Below, piece by piece: positions 27,947 through 37,331 of a DNA stretch of 64,000 bases. The stretch is from Roseinatronobacter monicus (GTDB taxonomy: Bacteria; Pseudomonadota; Alphaproteobacteria; Rhodobacterales; Rhodobacteraceae): contig NZ_VFPT01000001.1 in NCBI RefSeq assembly GCF_006716865.1, positions 454,001 to 518,000 of the forward strand. The letters run 5' to 3'. How positions within the stretch are numbered: position 1 is the first letter of the stretch; each line of letters begins with the position of its first letter. The notes beneath the pieces were generated by a model that saw only the letters and a list, made by a program, of their open reading frames with translations, was not told the DNA's origin and ran no database searches. The position numbers and the translations under genes were made by a program.

Positions 27947-29229
27947 CAGCCAGAGAGGTATTTTTGGTAGATGGCGCGCGCACACTGTTCCTGAAGGTGC
28001 GCGGCAAGCGCGGCCCGTTCACACCAGTCGATCTGGCGGTGCAATCAGGCCGCCCCTTGCTCGCGCGCCAGCCTTTCGCGCCGGATGCGTTCGACATGGT
28101 TATTCTGGGCTGTGTCAATGTCATCGCGGATGAGATGAACCCCGCCCGCGTGGCGGCATTACGGTTGGGCATGGGTGATGCAATGGTGGCCTTTACGGTC
28201 CAGATCAATTGCGGCTCTGGTATGCAATCCATTGATACGGCCTTTCGCACCATTCGAGAAGGGTCTGGCGATCTGATCCTTGCTGGCGGGGCCGAGGCGC
28301 TGAGCCATGCCCCATTGGTCTTGCGCGATGACGCTGTCGATTGGCTGGCCGGAATGCAAAGCGCGTCCGGCCCTTTGGCGACGGCACAGAACGCGGTGCA
28401 AATCCGGCCAAGGCACTTGAAACCCGTCGTCGGACTGGAACGCGGCTTGACCGACCCGATCACCGACCTGAGTATGGGACAGACCGCAGAGGTGCTGGCG
28501 CATCATTTCGGCATCACCCGCGCAATGGCAGATGCCTATGCGGTTGAAAGCCACAAGCGCCTTGCCGCCGCGCAACATAATGGCACCCTGTCGACCGAGG
28601 TGATGCCCGCTTTTGACAAAGAAGGCAGTGTTTACAAGTATGATGATGGTGTGCGCGCGGACAGTGCTGTTGACAAGCTGGGCAATCTGAAACCGGTTTT
28701 CGAGAAACCTTACGGACAGGTGACAGCGGGCAACTCCTCGCAGGTGACGGATGGCGCGTCATGGTGCATTCTGGCCTCTGGTGACGCGGTCAAGCAGCAT
28801 AATCTGACGCCAATCGCCCGGCTGGTGGACAGCGAATGGGCCGCACTTGATCCGTCTGTCATGGGGCTGGGGCCGGTGATGTCGGCAACGCCGCTGCTGT
28901 CGCGTCATGGGTTTGGCCGCGACGACATAGATTTGTGGGAAATCAACGAAGCTTTTGCCGCACAAGTGCTGGCCTGCCTTGCGGCATGGCAGGACGAAGA
29001 TTTCTGTCGTGATGTGCTGGGGCTGAAAGACACCTTTGGCATGATCCCGCGCGAGCAACTGAATATTCATGGCGGGGCCATTTCAATGGGCCACCCAGTT
29101 GGCACCAGTGGCAACCGCATTGTCCTGCATCTGGCCAATGCGCTGCACGCCACGGGCGGCAAGCGCGGTGTGGCCAGCGAATGTATTGGTGGCGGTCAGG
29201 GCGGCGCGATGATCCTGGAGGCAGTGTGA
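27943..29229 (+). CDS. fadI: Acetyl-CoA C-acyltransferase (thiolase, FadI type)
   Basis: Thiolase that cleaves 3-ketoacyl-CoA to acetyl-CoA and a shortened acyl-CoA, 428 residues. The nucleophile is Cys90 in QINCGSGMQSID. The C-terminal half has WEINEAFAAQVLAC, the His motif GGAISMGHPVGTSGNRI and the second active-site Cys in ECIGGGQGGAMILE. The longer length (~430 rather than ~390) and pairing with FadB/J fit the FadI branch. The ATG overlaps the fadE stop by 4 bases, and its TGA overlaps the next ATG. Confidence 0.92.
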   Translation: MTAREVFLVDGARTLFLKVRGKRGPFTPVDLAVQSGRPLLARQPFAPDAFDMVILGCVNVIADEMNPARVAALRLGMGDAMVAFTVQINCGSGMQSIDTAFRTIREGSGDLILAGGAEALSHAPLVLRDDAVDWLAGMQSASGPLATAQNAVQIRPRHLKPVVGLERGLTDPITDLSMGQTAEVLAHHFGITRAMADAYAVESHKRLAAAQHNGTLSTEVMPAFDKEGSVYKYDDGVRADSAVDKLGNLKPVFEKPYGQVTAGNSSQVTDGASWCILASGDAVKQHNLTPIARLVDSEWAALDPSVMGLGPVMSATPLLSRHGFGRDDIDLWEINEAFAAQVLACLAAWQDEDFCRDVLGLKDTFGMIPREQLNIHGGAISMGHPVGTSGNRIVLHLANALHATGGKRGVASECIGGGQGGAMILEAV

Positions 29230-31307
29230 TGGATGGCGAACTGAAAGACTTTCTAAAGGCGTCAAAGCTTGAACTGGGCGGCGCGGTCGCGGCGCTGGGC
29301 GACGGGCATTGGCGCTACGGCGTAGATGACGACAAGATTGGCTGGCTTGTGCTGGACCGCACCGATGCGTCGGTCAACACCATCTCGGACACCGTCCTGC
29401 GCGAGCTGGAGCGCCATATTGAGCAGATCGAGGCAGACCCGCCGCGCGCGCTGGTCATGCGGTCAGCCAAAAGCGCAGGCTTTGCCGCTGGGGCCGATAT
29501 TCGCGCCCTTGCCACAATGGACGCAGACGAAACCGAAAAGCTGCTGAAGGAAGGGCACGCGCTGCTGCATCGATTGGAAGGGCTGTCATGTCCGACGATC
29601 GCCGCAATTCACGGGGCCGCATTGGGGGCCGGGTTTGAACTGGCGCTGGCCTGTGATTACCGCATTGCGATCACAGGCGCCTCTTTCGGGCTGCCGGAAG
29701 TGCGCCTTGGGCTGCATCCGGGGCTGGCGGGCACTGTGCGCCTGCCCGAATTGATCGGGCCACTTGCCGCGATGGAGATGATGCTGACCGGCAAGACCGC
29801 GCATACCAAACGCGCGAAAGAGATTGGCATTGTTGATCTGATTGTCGAAGAGCGCCATTTGCGCCCCGCCGTGCTGGCAATTGCGCATGGCAAGGTCGCC
29901 AAACACAATCGCGGTGTGATGGCCAAGGCATTTGATCTGTCTGCGGCGCGGTCGCTGGCGGCAGAGAGAATGCGCCGCGAAACACAAAAGAAAGCCCCGA
30001 AAGAGCATTATCCCGCCCCCTATGCGCTGATCGACAACTGGGCGCAGCACGGCAATGATCGGGACTTGATGCAAGAGGCTGAAATCACCTCTTTCGCCAA
30101 ATTGCTGCAAACGGACACCAGCAAGAACCTGATCCGCGCCTTCATGCTGCGCCAGACCCTGAAACAAGGGGGGCAGGCGGCCGATAAAATCGCCAATGTG
30201 CATGTGATTGGCGCAGGTATCATGGGCGCGGAAATTGCCGCTTGGGCCGCGATGCAGGGCAAACAGGTGTCCGTCACTGACCCGGATGAAGCAGCATTGG
30301 GCCAGATGATCAAGCAGGCCACGCGCATCTGCAAGGACGCGCATAAGGACAGCCTTGCCACCCGTGACACGCTGGACCGGCTGATGCCGGACCCGCAGGG
30401 CTATGGCCTGCGCCACGCCGATCTGGTGATCGAGGCCGGACCAGAAAACCCCGAGACGAAAGCCAGCATCTTTGCTGATCTGGCCAAGCAGATGAGAGCA
30501 GGGGCCATTCTGGCCACCAACACATCCAGCCTGCAACTGGCCGGGCTGACCGACCATGTGCCCGACAAGGCCCGGTTTGCGGGGCTGCATTTCTTTAACC
30601 CCGTCAGCAAGGTGCCCTTGGTCGAGGTGGTCAGCCACAAGGGCACAAGTGCTGATACCCGCGACCGCCTGATGGGGTTTTGCACCGCGATCGACCGCTT
30701 GCCGGTGGCGGTCGCAGATGCGCCCGGTTTTCTGGTAAACCGCGCCCTGATGCCCTATCTGCTAGAGGCGCTTTTGCTGATGGATGAGGGCATCTCGAAA
30801 ACGCAGATTGATCGCGCAGCGCTTGATTTCGGCATGCCGATGGGGCCTGTCACACTGGCAGATCAGGTCGGTCTGGACATCTGCCTTGATGTCGCCGAAA
30901 GCCTGAACAAATCGCTCGACACGCCAATTGCGGAAATACCGTCGATGCTGCGTGAAAAGGTTGAAGCGGGTGATCTGGGGCGCAAGACCGGGCGCGGCTT
31001 TTATGACTGGTCAGACGGCACGCCGAAACCAGACAGCGAAGATAAGATCAGCTTCAATCTGACGGATCGCCTGATCCTGCCGATGCTGAACGCCTGCGCG
31101 TATTGCTTGCGCGAGGGTGTGGTCGGCAGTGTTGACGAGCTGGACGCGGCGATGATTTTCGCCACTGGTTTCGCGCCATTCCGCGGCGGGCCGATGCACT
31201 ATGCGCAAGCGCGTGGCCATGATGCCCTTCATGCGTGCCTGAAAGAGTTTGAGAAATCGCATGGTGCGCGCTTTGCCCCGGACCCTTACTGGAGCAAGGA
31301 TGCCTGA
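29229..31307 (+). CDS. fadJ: Multifunctional 3-hydroxyacyl-CoA dehydrogenase / enoyl-CoA hydratase (FadB/FadJ)
   Basis: Performs hydration and NAD-dependent oxidation in beta-oxidation, 692 residues. The crotonase domain covers residues ~30-220, with the oxyanion segment AAIHGAALGAGFELALACDYR. A Rossmann domain starts near 322 with VHVIGAGIMGAEIAAWAA and continues to HFFNPVSKVPLVEVV, and the two C-terminal dehydrogenase domains end near 690. The ATG overlaps the thiolase TGA; an upstream in-frame ATG at 29181 lies within thiolase. FadB versus FadJ cannot be separated by sequence alone; I use fadJ because the partner is FadI-like. Confidence 0.9.
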   Translation: MDGELKDFLKASKLELGGAVAALGDGHWRYGVDDDKIGWLVLDRTDASVNTISDTVLRELERHIEQIEADPPRALVMRSAKSAGFAAGADIRALATMDADETEKLLKEGHALLHRLEGLSCPTIAAIHGAALGAGFELALACDYRIAITGASFGLPEVRLGLHPGLAGTVRLPELIGPLAAMEMMLTGKTAHTKRAKEIGIVDLIVEERHLRPAVLAIAHGKVAKHNRGVMAKAFDLSAARSLAAERMRRETQKKAPKEHYPAPYALIDNWAQHGNDRDLMQEAEITSFAKLLQTDTSKNLIRAFMLRQTLKQGGQAADKIANVHVIGAGIMGAEIAAWAAMQGKQVSVTDPDEAALGQMIKQATRICKDAHKDSLATRDTLDRLMPDPQGYGLRHADLVIEAGPENPETKASIFADLAKQMRAGAILATNTSSLQLAGLTDHVPDKARFAGLHFFNPVSKVPLVEVVSHKGTSADTRDRLMGFCTAIDRLPVAVADAPGFLVNRALMPYLLEALLLMDEGISKTQIDRAALDFGMPMGPVTLADQVGLDICLDVAESLNKSLDTPIAEIPSMLREKVEAGDLGRKTGRGFYDWSDGTPKPDSEDKISFNLTDRLILPMLNACAYCLREGVVGSVDELDAAMIFATGFAPFRGGPMHYAQARGHDALHACLKEFEKSHGARFAPDPYWSKDA

Positions 31308-33150
31308 GACGACAGAGCATTTCACATCCGATGACCCCGTAATCGACTGGATACTTAAAACGGTCGGTCATGATCTGCGGGTGGCGCTGCCGCTGGGGCT
31401 TGGCAAGCCTGTCACGCTGATCAACGCATTGGTGCGCCGCGCGTGTAACGACCCGTCTATCCGGTTGGAGATATTCACTGCCCTGACGTTGGAGCGCCCT
31501 GACCCCTCGTCCGATATGGAGCGGCGCTTTTTGGAGCCTGCACTCGACCGGTTATTCGGCGACTACCCGCAGATCGAATATGCGCGGTTGCTGCGCGCGG
31601 GCAAATTGCCGGACAATATTCGCGTCACCGAATTTTTCCTGCAAGCGCCAAACTGGGTCAAAGTACAGGCCGCGCAGCAGAGTTATGTATCGGCCAATTA
31701 CACACATGCGCTGGATGTGTTGCTGGACCAGAAGCCGAACCTTGTCCTGCAACTGCTGGCGCGCGACGGCCAGAACCACAGCCTGTCCTGCAACACCGAT
31801 ATCAGCAGCGATCTGTTGCGCTTGCGCAAGCAGGGGGCGGCTGACTTCGCCTTTGTGGGGCAGGTGCATGCGGATCTGCCCTTCATGCCCGGAACGGGTG
31901 AGATTGCGCAGTCCGAATGCGCGGCGCTGATGACGCCCGATGCGCCGCCCCATGATCTGTTTTCTGTCGTCAAACAGCCCGTCAGTTTGCAAGATCATGC
32001 GATTGGCCTGCATGCCTCGCGGTTGATCCGCGACGCCGGCACGCTGCAAATCGGCATTGGCCAGATTGGCGATGCGATTGCCCATGCCCTGACCCTGCGC
32101 CATGACGACCAGATCGCGCCGCTTTGGGCGGATTGTCCCTTTCCGCGCGCAGAGCGTTTCAACGAGTGTGGCCCGTTCCAGTCCGGCCTGTATAGCGTGA
32201 CCGAGATGTTGGTGGATGGCCTGCTTGCCTTGTTCGAGCGCGGGATCATCCGGCGTGAGGTGGACGGGGCCGCGATCCATGCGGGTTTCTTTCTGGACAG
32301 CCGCGATTTCTATGCGCGGCTGAAAGCGCTGCCCCTGCAAGAGCGCGCGCGTATCGCTATGATGCCGGTCTCCTTTACCAATTCGCTGCTGGGGGATGAG
32401 GAGGCAAAACGCGCCGCACGGCCACAGGCGCGGTTCATCAATTCGGCAATGATGGTCACATTGCTTGGGGCCGTGGTTTCCGATGCGACCGAGGATGGCA
32501 CGGTTGTCAGCGGCGTTGGCGGGCAGTTCAATTTTGTTCATCAAGCCTTTGCGCTGCGCGATGCCCGCGCGATCATCACGCTGCCCGCAACCCGGCAAGG
32601 TAAATCCGGGCTGACGTCCAACATTCGCTGGAGCTATGGCCATGTCACCATTCCGCGCCATTTGCGTGACATTGTGGTGACGGAATACGGCATTGCCGAT
32701 CTGCGCGGCAAAAGCGACGCTGACACCATTGCAGCCCTGCTAGAGGTTTCCGACAGCCGCTTTCAGAAAGAACTTGAAGACAAGGCCAAAGCGGCGGGGA
32801 AATTGCCAGACTCCTACCGTTTGCCTGATGCCGCACGCAACAACACGCCAGAGGCGTTGCAGACATGGCTGGGCCCGCACCGCGACGACCATCTGCCAAG
32901 TTTTCCCTTCGGCACGGATTTCACGGATATAGAGCAGTATCTTTTGCCCGCCCTTGGCGATTTGCGCCGCGCCAGTGCGCGTATATCGACCCTTTTGCCG
33001 CTGATGCGCGACGGGCTACGCGGCGAACCCGCCCGCCGCGAGCAAGATGCGCTAAAGCGTATGGCGCTTGACCAGCCTGACAGCCTCAAGGCCCGTTTGT
33101 CCGCACTGGCCCTGCGGGGCGCGTTGCGACAGCACGAGGGCCGCGTGTGA
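31300..33150 (+). CDS. Acetyl-CoA hydrolase/transferase family protein, large form
   Basis: CoA transferase/hydrolase family, 616 residues, with the ATG overlapping the fadB/J stop by 8 bases. The C-terminal half holds the AcetylCoA_hyd_C signatures VSGVGGQFNFVHQAFALRD, RWSYGHVTIPRHLRD and VVTEYGIADLRGKSD. The N-terminal ~230 residues are less conserved and longer than in acetate:succinyl-CoA transferases (~500 residues). In this operon it probably moves or hydrolyses CoA on beta-oxidation products, but donor and acceptor cannot be read from the sequence. No truncation seen. Confidence 0.82.
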   Translation: MPETTEHFTSDDPVIDWILKTVGHDLRVALPLGLGKPVTLINALVRRACNDPSIRLEIFTALTLERPDPSSDMERRFLEPALDRLFGDYPQIEYARLLRAGKLPDNIRVTEFFLQAPNWVKVQAAQQSYVSANYTHALDVLLDQKPNLVLQLLARDGQNHSLSCNTDISSDLLRLRKQGAADFAFVGQVHADLPFMPGTGEIAQSECAALMTPDAPPHDLFSVVKQPVSLQDHAIGLHASRLIRDAGTLQIGIGQIGDAIAHALTLRHDDQIAPLWADCPFPRAERFNECGPFQSGLYSVTEMLVDGLLALFERGIIRREVDGAAIHAGFFLDSRDFYARLKALPLQERARIAMMPVSFTNSLLGDEEAKRAARPQARFINSAMMVTLLGAVVSDATEDGTVVSGVGGQFNFVHQAFALRDARAIITLPATRQGKSGLTSNIRWSYGHVTIPRHLRDIVVTEYGIADLRGKSDADTIAALLEVSDSRFQKELEDKAKAAGKLPDSYRLPDAARNNTPEALQTWLGPHRDDHLPSFPFGTDFTDIEQYLLPALGDLRRASARISTLLPLMRDGLRGEPARREQDALKRMALDQPDSLKARLSALALRGALRQHEGRV

Positions 33151-33302
33151 CGGTTGATTGCGCGTGCGAAAGCGGCAAATGTCTGCGGCATCCTGATACC
33201 TGTTGCACGAAGCCTGACGAAATACAGCGCATTTTCAGTTGCGCCATTGGCGGGCAGCACAATCTTTGGTTTAACCGCGTCAGGGTTTGAAAAGGACAGA
33301 GA

Positions 33303-34520
33303 ATGCAGGTGAATGGTGAACGGTTCCTGAAGGATTTACACGATCTGCGCGTGTTCGGTGCCTCTGGCGTCGGCAAAGGCGTTGTGCGCCCCGCATATTC
33401 CCCTGCTGACATTGCCGCGCGCGAATGGCTGGTAGGCCGGATGCGTGATGCGGGCCTTGATGTCCGGTTTGATCCGGTTGGCAACCTGTGGGGGCTTGCC
33501 AAGGGGAGGTCGCTGTTGATCGGCTCTCACAGTGACAGCCAGCCCGAAGGCGGTTGGCTGGACGGCGCGCTCGGTGTCGTGATGGGGCTGGAGCTGGCGC
33601 GCGCGGCGAACGAAGCGGGCGGGCCTGCCATATCCGTCGTCAGTTTTCAGGATGAGGAGGGGCGCTTTGGTGTCACAACCGGAAGTGCAATCTGGTCCGG
33701 CAGTTTGTCACTGGACCATGCCGATACGCTGACCGACAGCGCGGGCACCAGCTTTGCGGATGCGCGCGCGGCGATGGCACATCTGGCCGGGGAGTTCGTC
33801 GATCCGGCGCGGTTCAGCGGCTTTGTCGAATGCCATATCGAGCAGGGGCCATGGCTGGACGATGCGGGACAATCCATCGGGGTTGTCACCGATATCGTGG
33901 GCATACGGGACATGCGCATCACGATGGAGGGCGAGCAAAACCATGCGGGCACAACGCCGATGCATTTGCGCCGCGATGCGTTTCAGGCGCTTTCGGCCTT
34001 CAATACCGCGCTGAATGACAGGCTGCGCAATGTGGTGACGCCGCAATCCGTATGGACCATCGGCCATGTCAACTTGCATCCGGGTGCGCATTCCATCGTG
34101 CCCGGCAAGGTGGTGTTCTCGATGCAGTGGCGGGACGGCGACGCTGTGCGCCTGAAGCGGATGGAGGACGTGATCCGCGACACGGCTTGTGAGGTGGCAG
34201 ATACGATGGGGATGGAGGTGTCGTTTGGGGAAATGCTGGGGCTGGAACCTGTGGCGATGGACAGGCATTTGCACAAAGCCATCGCGCAGGCCGCGCAAGA
34301 CCTTGTACCGGAGGGGTGGCGCGAGATGCAGTCAGGCGCCTTGCACGATGCCACCAATGTCGCGTCGCTGATGCCTGCCGCCATGATGTTCGTGCCCTCG
34401 ATCAACGGGATCAGCCATGCCTTTTCCGAGGATACGAATGAAGCTGATTTGCTGTGCGGCCTGAACGTGCTGGCCGCCGCAGTGCCGGATCTGGCAAAAT
34501 CGGGTGCCGGTTCTGCATAG
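33303..34520 (+). CDS. M20-family Zn-dependent amidohydrolase (N-carbamoyl-amino acid hydrolase / allantoate amidohydrolase type)
   Basis: Cytosolic binuclear-zinc hydrolase of 405 residues, which cleaves carbamoyl or similar amide groups from amino-acid-like substrates. Metal and active-site motifs: [19 protein letters not shown] (His and Asp ligands), [19 protein letters not shown], and the C-terminal [23 protein letters not shown]. The usual GSHLDTV/GGxYDG pattern is altered to [15 protein letters not shown], seen in a subset of the family. A dimerisation domain lies at residues ~210-325. It begins 152 bases after the fad operon and is followed by a terminator-like hairpin and nitrile hydratase genes. 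Substrate unknown; allantoate, ureidoglycolate or N-carbamoyl amino acids are candidates. Confidence 0.83.
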   Translation: MQVNGERFLKDLHDLRVFGASGVGKGVVRPAYSPADIAAREWLVGRMRDAGLDVRFDPVGNLWGLAKGRSLLIGSHSDSQPEGGWLDGALGVVMGLELARAANEAGGPAISVVSFQDEEGRFGVTTGSAIWSGSLSLDHADTLTDSAGTSFADARAAMAHLAGEFVDPARFSGFVECHIEQGPWLDDAGQSIGVVTDIVGIRDMRITMEGEQNHAGTTPMHLRRDAFQALSAFNTALNDRLRNVVTPQSVWTIGHVNLHPGAHSIVPGKVVFSMQWRDGDAVRLKRMEDVIRDTACEVADTMGMEVSFGEMLGLEPVAMDRHLHKAIAQAAQDLVPEGWREMQSGALHDATNVASLMPAAMMFVPSINGISHAFSEDTNEADLLCGLNVLAAAVPDLAKSGAGSA

Positions 34521-34555
34521 CGCTGCCCTTGCAGCGCCAAAGCGCCTTTTTGTTT
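34520..34555 (+). terminator. Terminator-like hairpin after the M20 hydrolase gene
   Basis: GCGCTG (34520-34525) pairs with CAGCGC (34532-34537) around loop CCCTTG. A second GCGC...GCGC pairing and a T-rich run (34547-34555, TTTTTGTTT) follow. The stem starts at the stop codon, and nthA begins 53 bases after the T-run. Fits an intrinsic terminator, though the stem-to-T spacing is long unless the alternative stem forms. Confidence 0.5.
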
Positions 34556-34607
34556 GCCCTAGCGTGGGGTTTTTGGTCCAATACCCTGCATGTCGGAAGG
34601 AATGAGA

Positions 34608-35216
34608 ATGCCACATGACCACTCAGATCACGACAACCATCTTGATCCGATGGAGGCACGGGTGCGGGCCTTGGAAACCATCCTGACGCAAAAGGGGTTG
34701 GTGGACCCCGCCGCAATGGACAGGATCATCGAAACCTATTCCGAGGATGTCGGCCCGAAGAATGGCGCGCAGGTCGTGGCGCGGGCTTGGGATGATCCCG
34801 ATTTCGCAGACTGGCTGGCGCGTGACGCCACAGCGGCGATCGAGGCGATGGGGTTTTCGGGGCGTCAGGGCGAACATATGCACGCGGTGTTCAACACCGG
34901 TTCCGTGCATAACCTTGTGGTTTGCACATTGTGCTCTTGCTACCCGTGGCCGGTCTTGGGCCTGCCGCCAGTATGGTATAAATCGCCCGCGTATCGGTCG
35001 CGTGCCGTCTACGAGCCGCGTGCTGTGCTGGCTGAATTTGGCGTCACCCTGCCCGAAGGCCAACAGGTGCGCGTCTGGGATTCAACCGCCGAATTGCGCT
35101 ATCTTGTGATCCCTGAGCGGCCCGCTGGCAGCGACGGCCTGTCACAGGCAGAACTCGCCGCACTGGTCACGCGTGACAGCATGATCGGGGCGGGGTTGCC
35201 ACAGGTGCCCGCATGA
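34608..35216 (+). CDS. nthA: Nitrile hydratase subunit alpha, cobalt type
   Basis: Metal-bearing subunit of nitrile hydratase, which hydrates nitriles to amides. The ATG at 34608 (202 residues) has GGAAGG at 8-9 bases; ATGs at 34590 and 34602 are too close to that site. The claw motif VCTLCSC sits at residues 105-111, with Cys106, Cys109 and Cys111 as ligands; Thr in second place marks the Co(III) class (Fe-type has Ser). It is followed by [21 protein letters not shown], also typical. The N-terminus is unusually rich in His and Asp ([12 protein letters not shown]). The stop overlaps nthB by 4 bases. Confidence 0.95.
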   Translation: MPHDHSDHDNHLDPMEARVRALETILTQKGLVDPAAMDRIIETYSEDVGPKNGAQVVARAWDDPDFADWLARDATAAIEAMGFSGRQGEHMHAVFNTGSVHNLVVCTLCSCYPWPVLGLPPVWYKSPAYRSRAVYEPRAVLAEFGVTLPEGQQVRVWDSTAELRYLVIPERPAGSDGLSQAELAALVTRDSMIGAGLPQVPA

Positions 35217-35872
35217 ACGGGCCGCATGACCTTGGCGGGCAGATGGGGTTTGGCGGGGTCCATCCCGAAGGCGAAGGCGCACCGCTTTTCCATGCCGATT
35301 GGGAAGCGCGCGCGCTTGCACTGACGCTATGTGCGGGCGCTTTGGGGCGCTGGACGCTGGATGAAAGCCGCCATGCGCGCGAATGCCTGCCCCCGGCTGT
35401 TTACTATGGGTCCAGCTATTACGAGATTTGGATTCGCGCCCTTGAAGATTTGCTGCGAACTCATGACCTGATTGCGCAGGCGGACCTGACAGCAGGCACG
35501 GCGGCAGTTGCCGACGCCCACCCCAAGCGTTTGACACCCGAGGCGGTTGCCCCCGGTTTGCGTCGCGGTGCACCAACGGGCCGGCCCTTGTCCGCCGCCC
35601 CGTTATTTCGCCCCGGTGACAGGGTGCGCGCGCGGGTGATGCATCCGCGCGGCCACACCCGCTTGCCGCGTTATGTGCGCGGCGCGGTGGGGGTGGTGGA
35701 GGCCGATCATGGCGGGCATGTTTTCCCCGACACCAACGCACATGGACAGGGCGAGGCACCGCAGCGGCTGTATACCGTTGTCTTTGAAGGTCGCGCCTTG
35801 TGGGGCGCGGATGCCGAAGCGTGGCTGACCGTTTCTGTCGACGCATGGGAGAGCTATCTTGAACGCGCCTGA
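35213..35872 (+). CDS. nthB: Nitrile hydratase subunit beta
   Basis: Partner subunit of nitrile hydratase, 219 residues. It opens with the family hallmark [19 protein letters not shown]. Residues ~55-75 carry the conserved [18 protein letters not shown]. The C-terminal SH3-like beta-barrel has [23 protein letters not shown] and the end [13 protein letters not shown]. Overlap with nthA by 4 bases and with the activator gene by 14 bases indicates one operon. Confidence 0.95.
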   Translation: MNGPHDLGGQMGFGGVHPEGEGAPLFHADWEARALALTLCAGALGRWTLDESRHARECLPPAVYYGSSYYEIWIRALEDLLRTHDLIAQADLTAGTAAVADAHPKRLTPEAVAPGLRRGAPTGRPLSAAPLFRPGDRVRARVMHPRGHTRLPRYVRGAVGVVEADHGGHVFPDTNAHGQGEAPQRLYTVVFEGRALWGADAEAWLTVSVDAWESYLERA

Positions 35873-36185
35873 ACACCCCTTTGATGCGCCGTGGCAGGCG
35901 CAAGCCTTTGCGATGACCGTCGCGCTGCATGAACAAGGGCTGTTCACATGGGGCGAATGGACGGTGGCCTTGTCGGAGGCACTGAAAGCGGTTGGACCGG
36001 ATGGCGCGGAGTATTACCTGTGCTGGGTTGTCGCGCTGGAGACTATTCTTGACGCGAAGCTGGGGACAACCGGCGCGCAACGCGCTGAACTGGAACAGGC
36101 ATGGCACCGCGCGGCATGGGCAACCCCGCATGGCCAGCCAATCTGCCTGATGAACGACCCCGAAGCCGCCCCTGTGAAGGCGTGA
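35859..36185 (+). CDS. Nitrile hydratase activator / accessory protein (P14K-like)
   Basis: Short protein of 108 residues needed in the family for cobalt insertion into the alpha subunit by subunit swapping. It resembles the N-terminal domain of the beta subunit (FDAPWQAQAFAMTVALHEQGLFTWGEWTVAL and YYLCWVVALETIL). Its ATG lies inside the nthB 3' end in another frame. Presence next to a cobalt-type alpha subunit matches the usual beta-homologous activator; the order alpha-beta-activator is complete. Confidence 0.88.
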   Translation: MNAPEHPFDAPWQAQAFAMTVALHEQGLFTWGEWTVALSEALKAVGPDGAEYYLCWVVALETILDAKLGTTGAQRAELEQAWHRAAWATPHGQPICLMNDPEAAPVKA

Positions 36186-36221
36186 AACCGGTGCTTTGCC
36201 TGCGCTGCGTTTCAAGCCCGC

Positions 36222-36238
36222 TTTCAGTTTTTCTGAAA
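36222..36238 (+). terminator. Small palindrome after the nitrile hydratase operon
   Basis: TTTCAG (36222-36227) and CTGAAA (36233-36238) around TTTTT. The stem is short and followed by AT-rich sequence (AAATGCAATTTAATTCGATT). It could be a weak terminator for nth, or an operator in the promoter region of the next operon, which starts at 36312. Confidence 0.35.
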
Positions 36239-36311
36239 CTAAATGCAATTTAATTCGATTGATCTGAAGTGCAGGGCGCGGCTAAACTGATCCACAAGCA
36301 AGGGGTGGATT

Positions 36312-37313
36312 ATGGATGCAGGGCGACTGACATTGGCACAGGTCGAACAGCTTGCTGCGCGCACGCTGGTGGGCGCGGGTGCCTCTGACATGCAGGCGGC
36401 ATCGGTGGCGCGGTCAACACGGCTGGCCGAACGTGACGGCATCCGCAGCCATGGCCTGATGTATGTGCCAATCTATGCCGAGCATTTGCGCTGCGGCAAG
36501 GTTTTGGGGCAGGCGGTGCCGCAGGTCACGCAGCCGCGCGCAGGCGTCGTGCGGGTTGATGCGGGAAACGGGTTTGCCCATGCCGCCATAGATGCGGGCT
36601 GGGACAGGTTCACAGCGTCGGTGCGTGCGCTAGGTGTGGCGGCCATGGCGTTGCACAATTCTTACAATTGTGGCGTTCTGGGGCATCATGCCGAACGGCT
36701 TGCCGAAGAGGGGCTGGTGGGGCTGTGCTTTACACATGCGCCCGCGTCGATTGCACCTGTGGGTGGCAAGCGCCCTGTAATTGGCACAAACCCGTTCGCG
36801 CTGGCGGTGCCGGACGGGGCAGGCGGCGCGTTGCTGGTGATTGATCAATCCGCCAGTGTGATCGCAAAATCCGAAATCCTGCTGCATGCGCGCGAAGGGC
36901 GCGCGATCAATCCCGATTGGGCGCTTGACGCGGATGGCCAGCCGACAACGGATGCAGAGGCCGCGCTTGCCGGGTCCATGCGTCCTGCGGGTGAGCAAAA
37001 GGGCTTTGGCGCGGGCCTGATGGTCGAGATATTCGCCGCCGCGTTGGCCGGTGCCAACCTGAGCATCGAGGCCAGCCCCTTTTCCGGCCCAAAGGGCGGC
37101 CCGCCCGCAACGGGGCAGTTTTTTATGGGCGTCGATCCGGCGGCCTTTGGTGCCGCGCAGTTCGGCGCGTCGATGGACAGGCTTGCAGCGGCGATCACCG
37201 AACAAGAGGGGGCGCGCCTGCCCGGTGCGCGCCGCGTTGCCAACCGCGCCCGAATTGAACGCGAGGGCGTGCAGGTTGATGCCGCGCTGATGGACAGAAT
37301 TACATCTGCCTGA
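36312..37313 (+). CDS. Ldh-family NAD(P)-dependent oxidoreductase (malate/L-lactate dehydrogenase superfamily)
   Basis: Member of the type-2 malate/lactate dehydrogenase fold (YlbC, AllD, DpkA), 333 residues. Recognisable segments: RDGIRSHGLMYVPIYAEHL near residue 40, VRVDAGNGFAHAAID, VAAMALHNSYNCGVLGHHAERLAEEGLVGLCFTHAP, and GTNPFALAVPDGAGG. Members reduce or oxidise 2-oxo/2-hydroxy acids, cyclic imines such as piperideine-2-carboxylate, ureidoglycolate or sulfolactate. First gene of an operon continuing with an aldehyde dehydrogenase 18 bases on. The start is ATG after AAGGGGTGG. Substrate unknown. Confidence 0.85.
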   Translation: MDAGRLTLAQVEQLAARTLVGAGASDMQAASVARSTRLAERDGIRSHGLMYVPIYAEHLRCGKVLGQAVPQVTQPRAGVVRVDAGNGFAHAAIDAGWDRFTASVRALGVAAMALHNSYNCGVLGHHAERLAEEGLVGLCFTHAPASIAPVGGKRPVIGTNPFALAVPDGAGGALLVIDQSASVIAKSEILLHAREGRAINPDWALDADGQPTTDAEAALAGSMRPAGEQKGFGAGLMVEIFAAALAGANLSIEASPFSGPKGGPPATGQFFMGVDPAAFGAAQFGASMDRLAAAITEQEGARLPGARRVANRARIEREGVQVDAALMDRITSA

Positions 37314-37331
37314 AGGGCAGGAAGGAATGAC

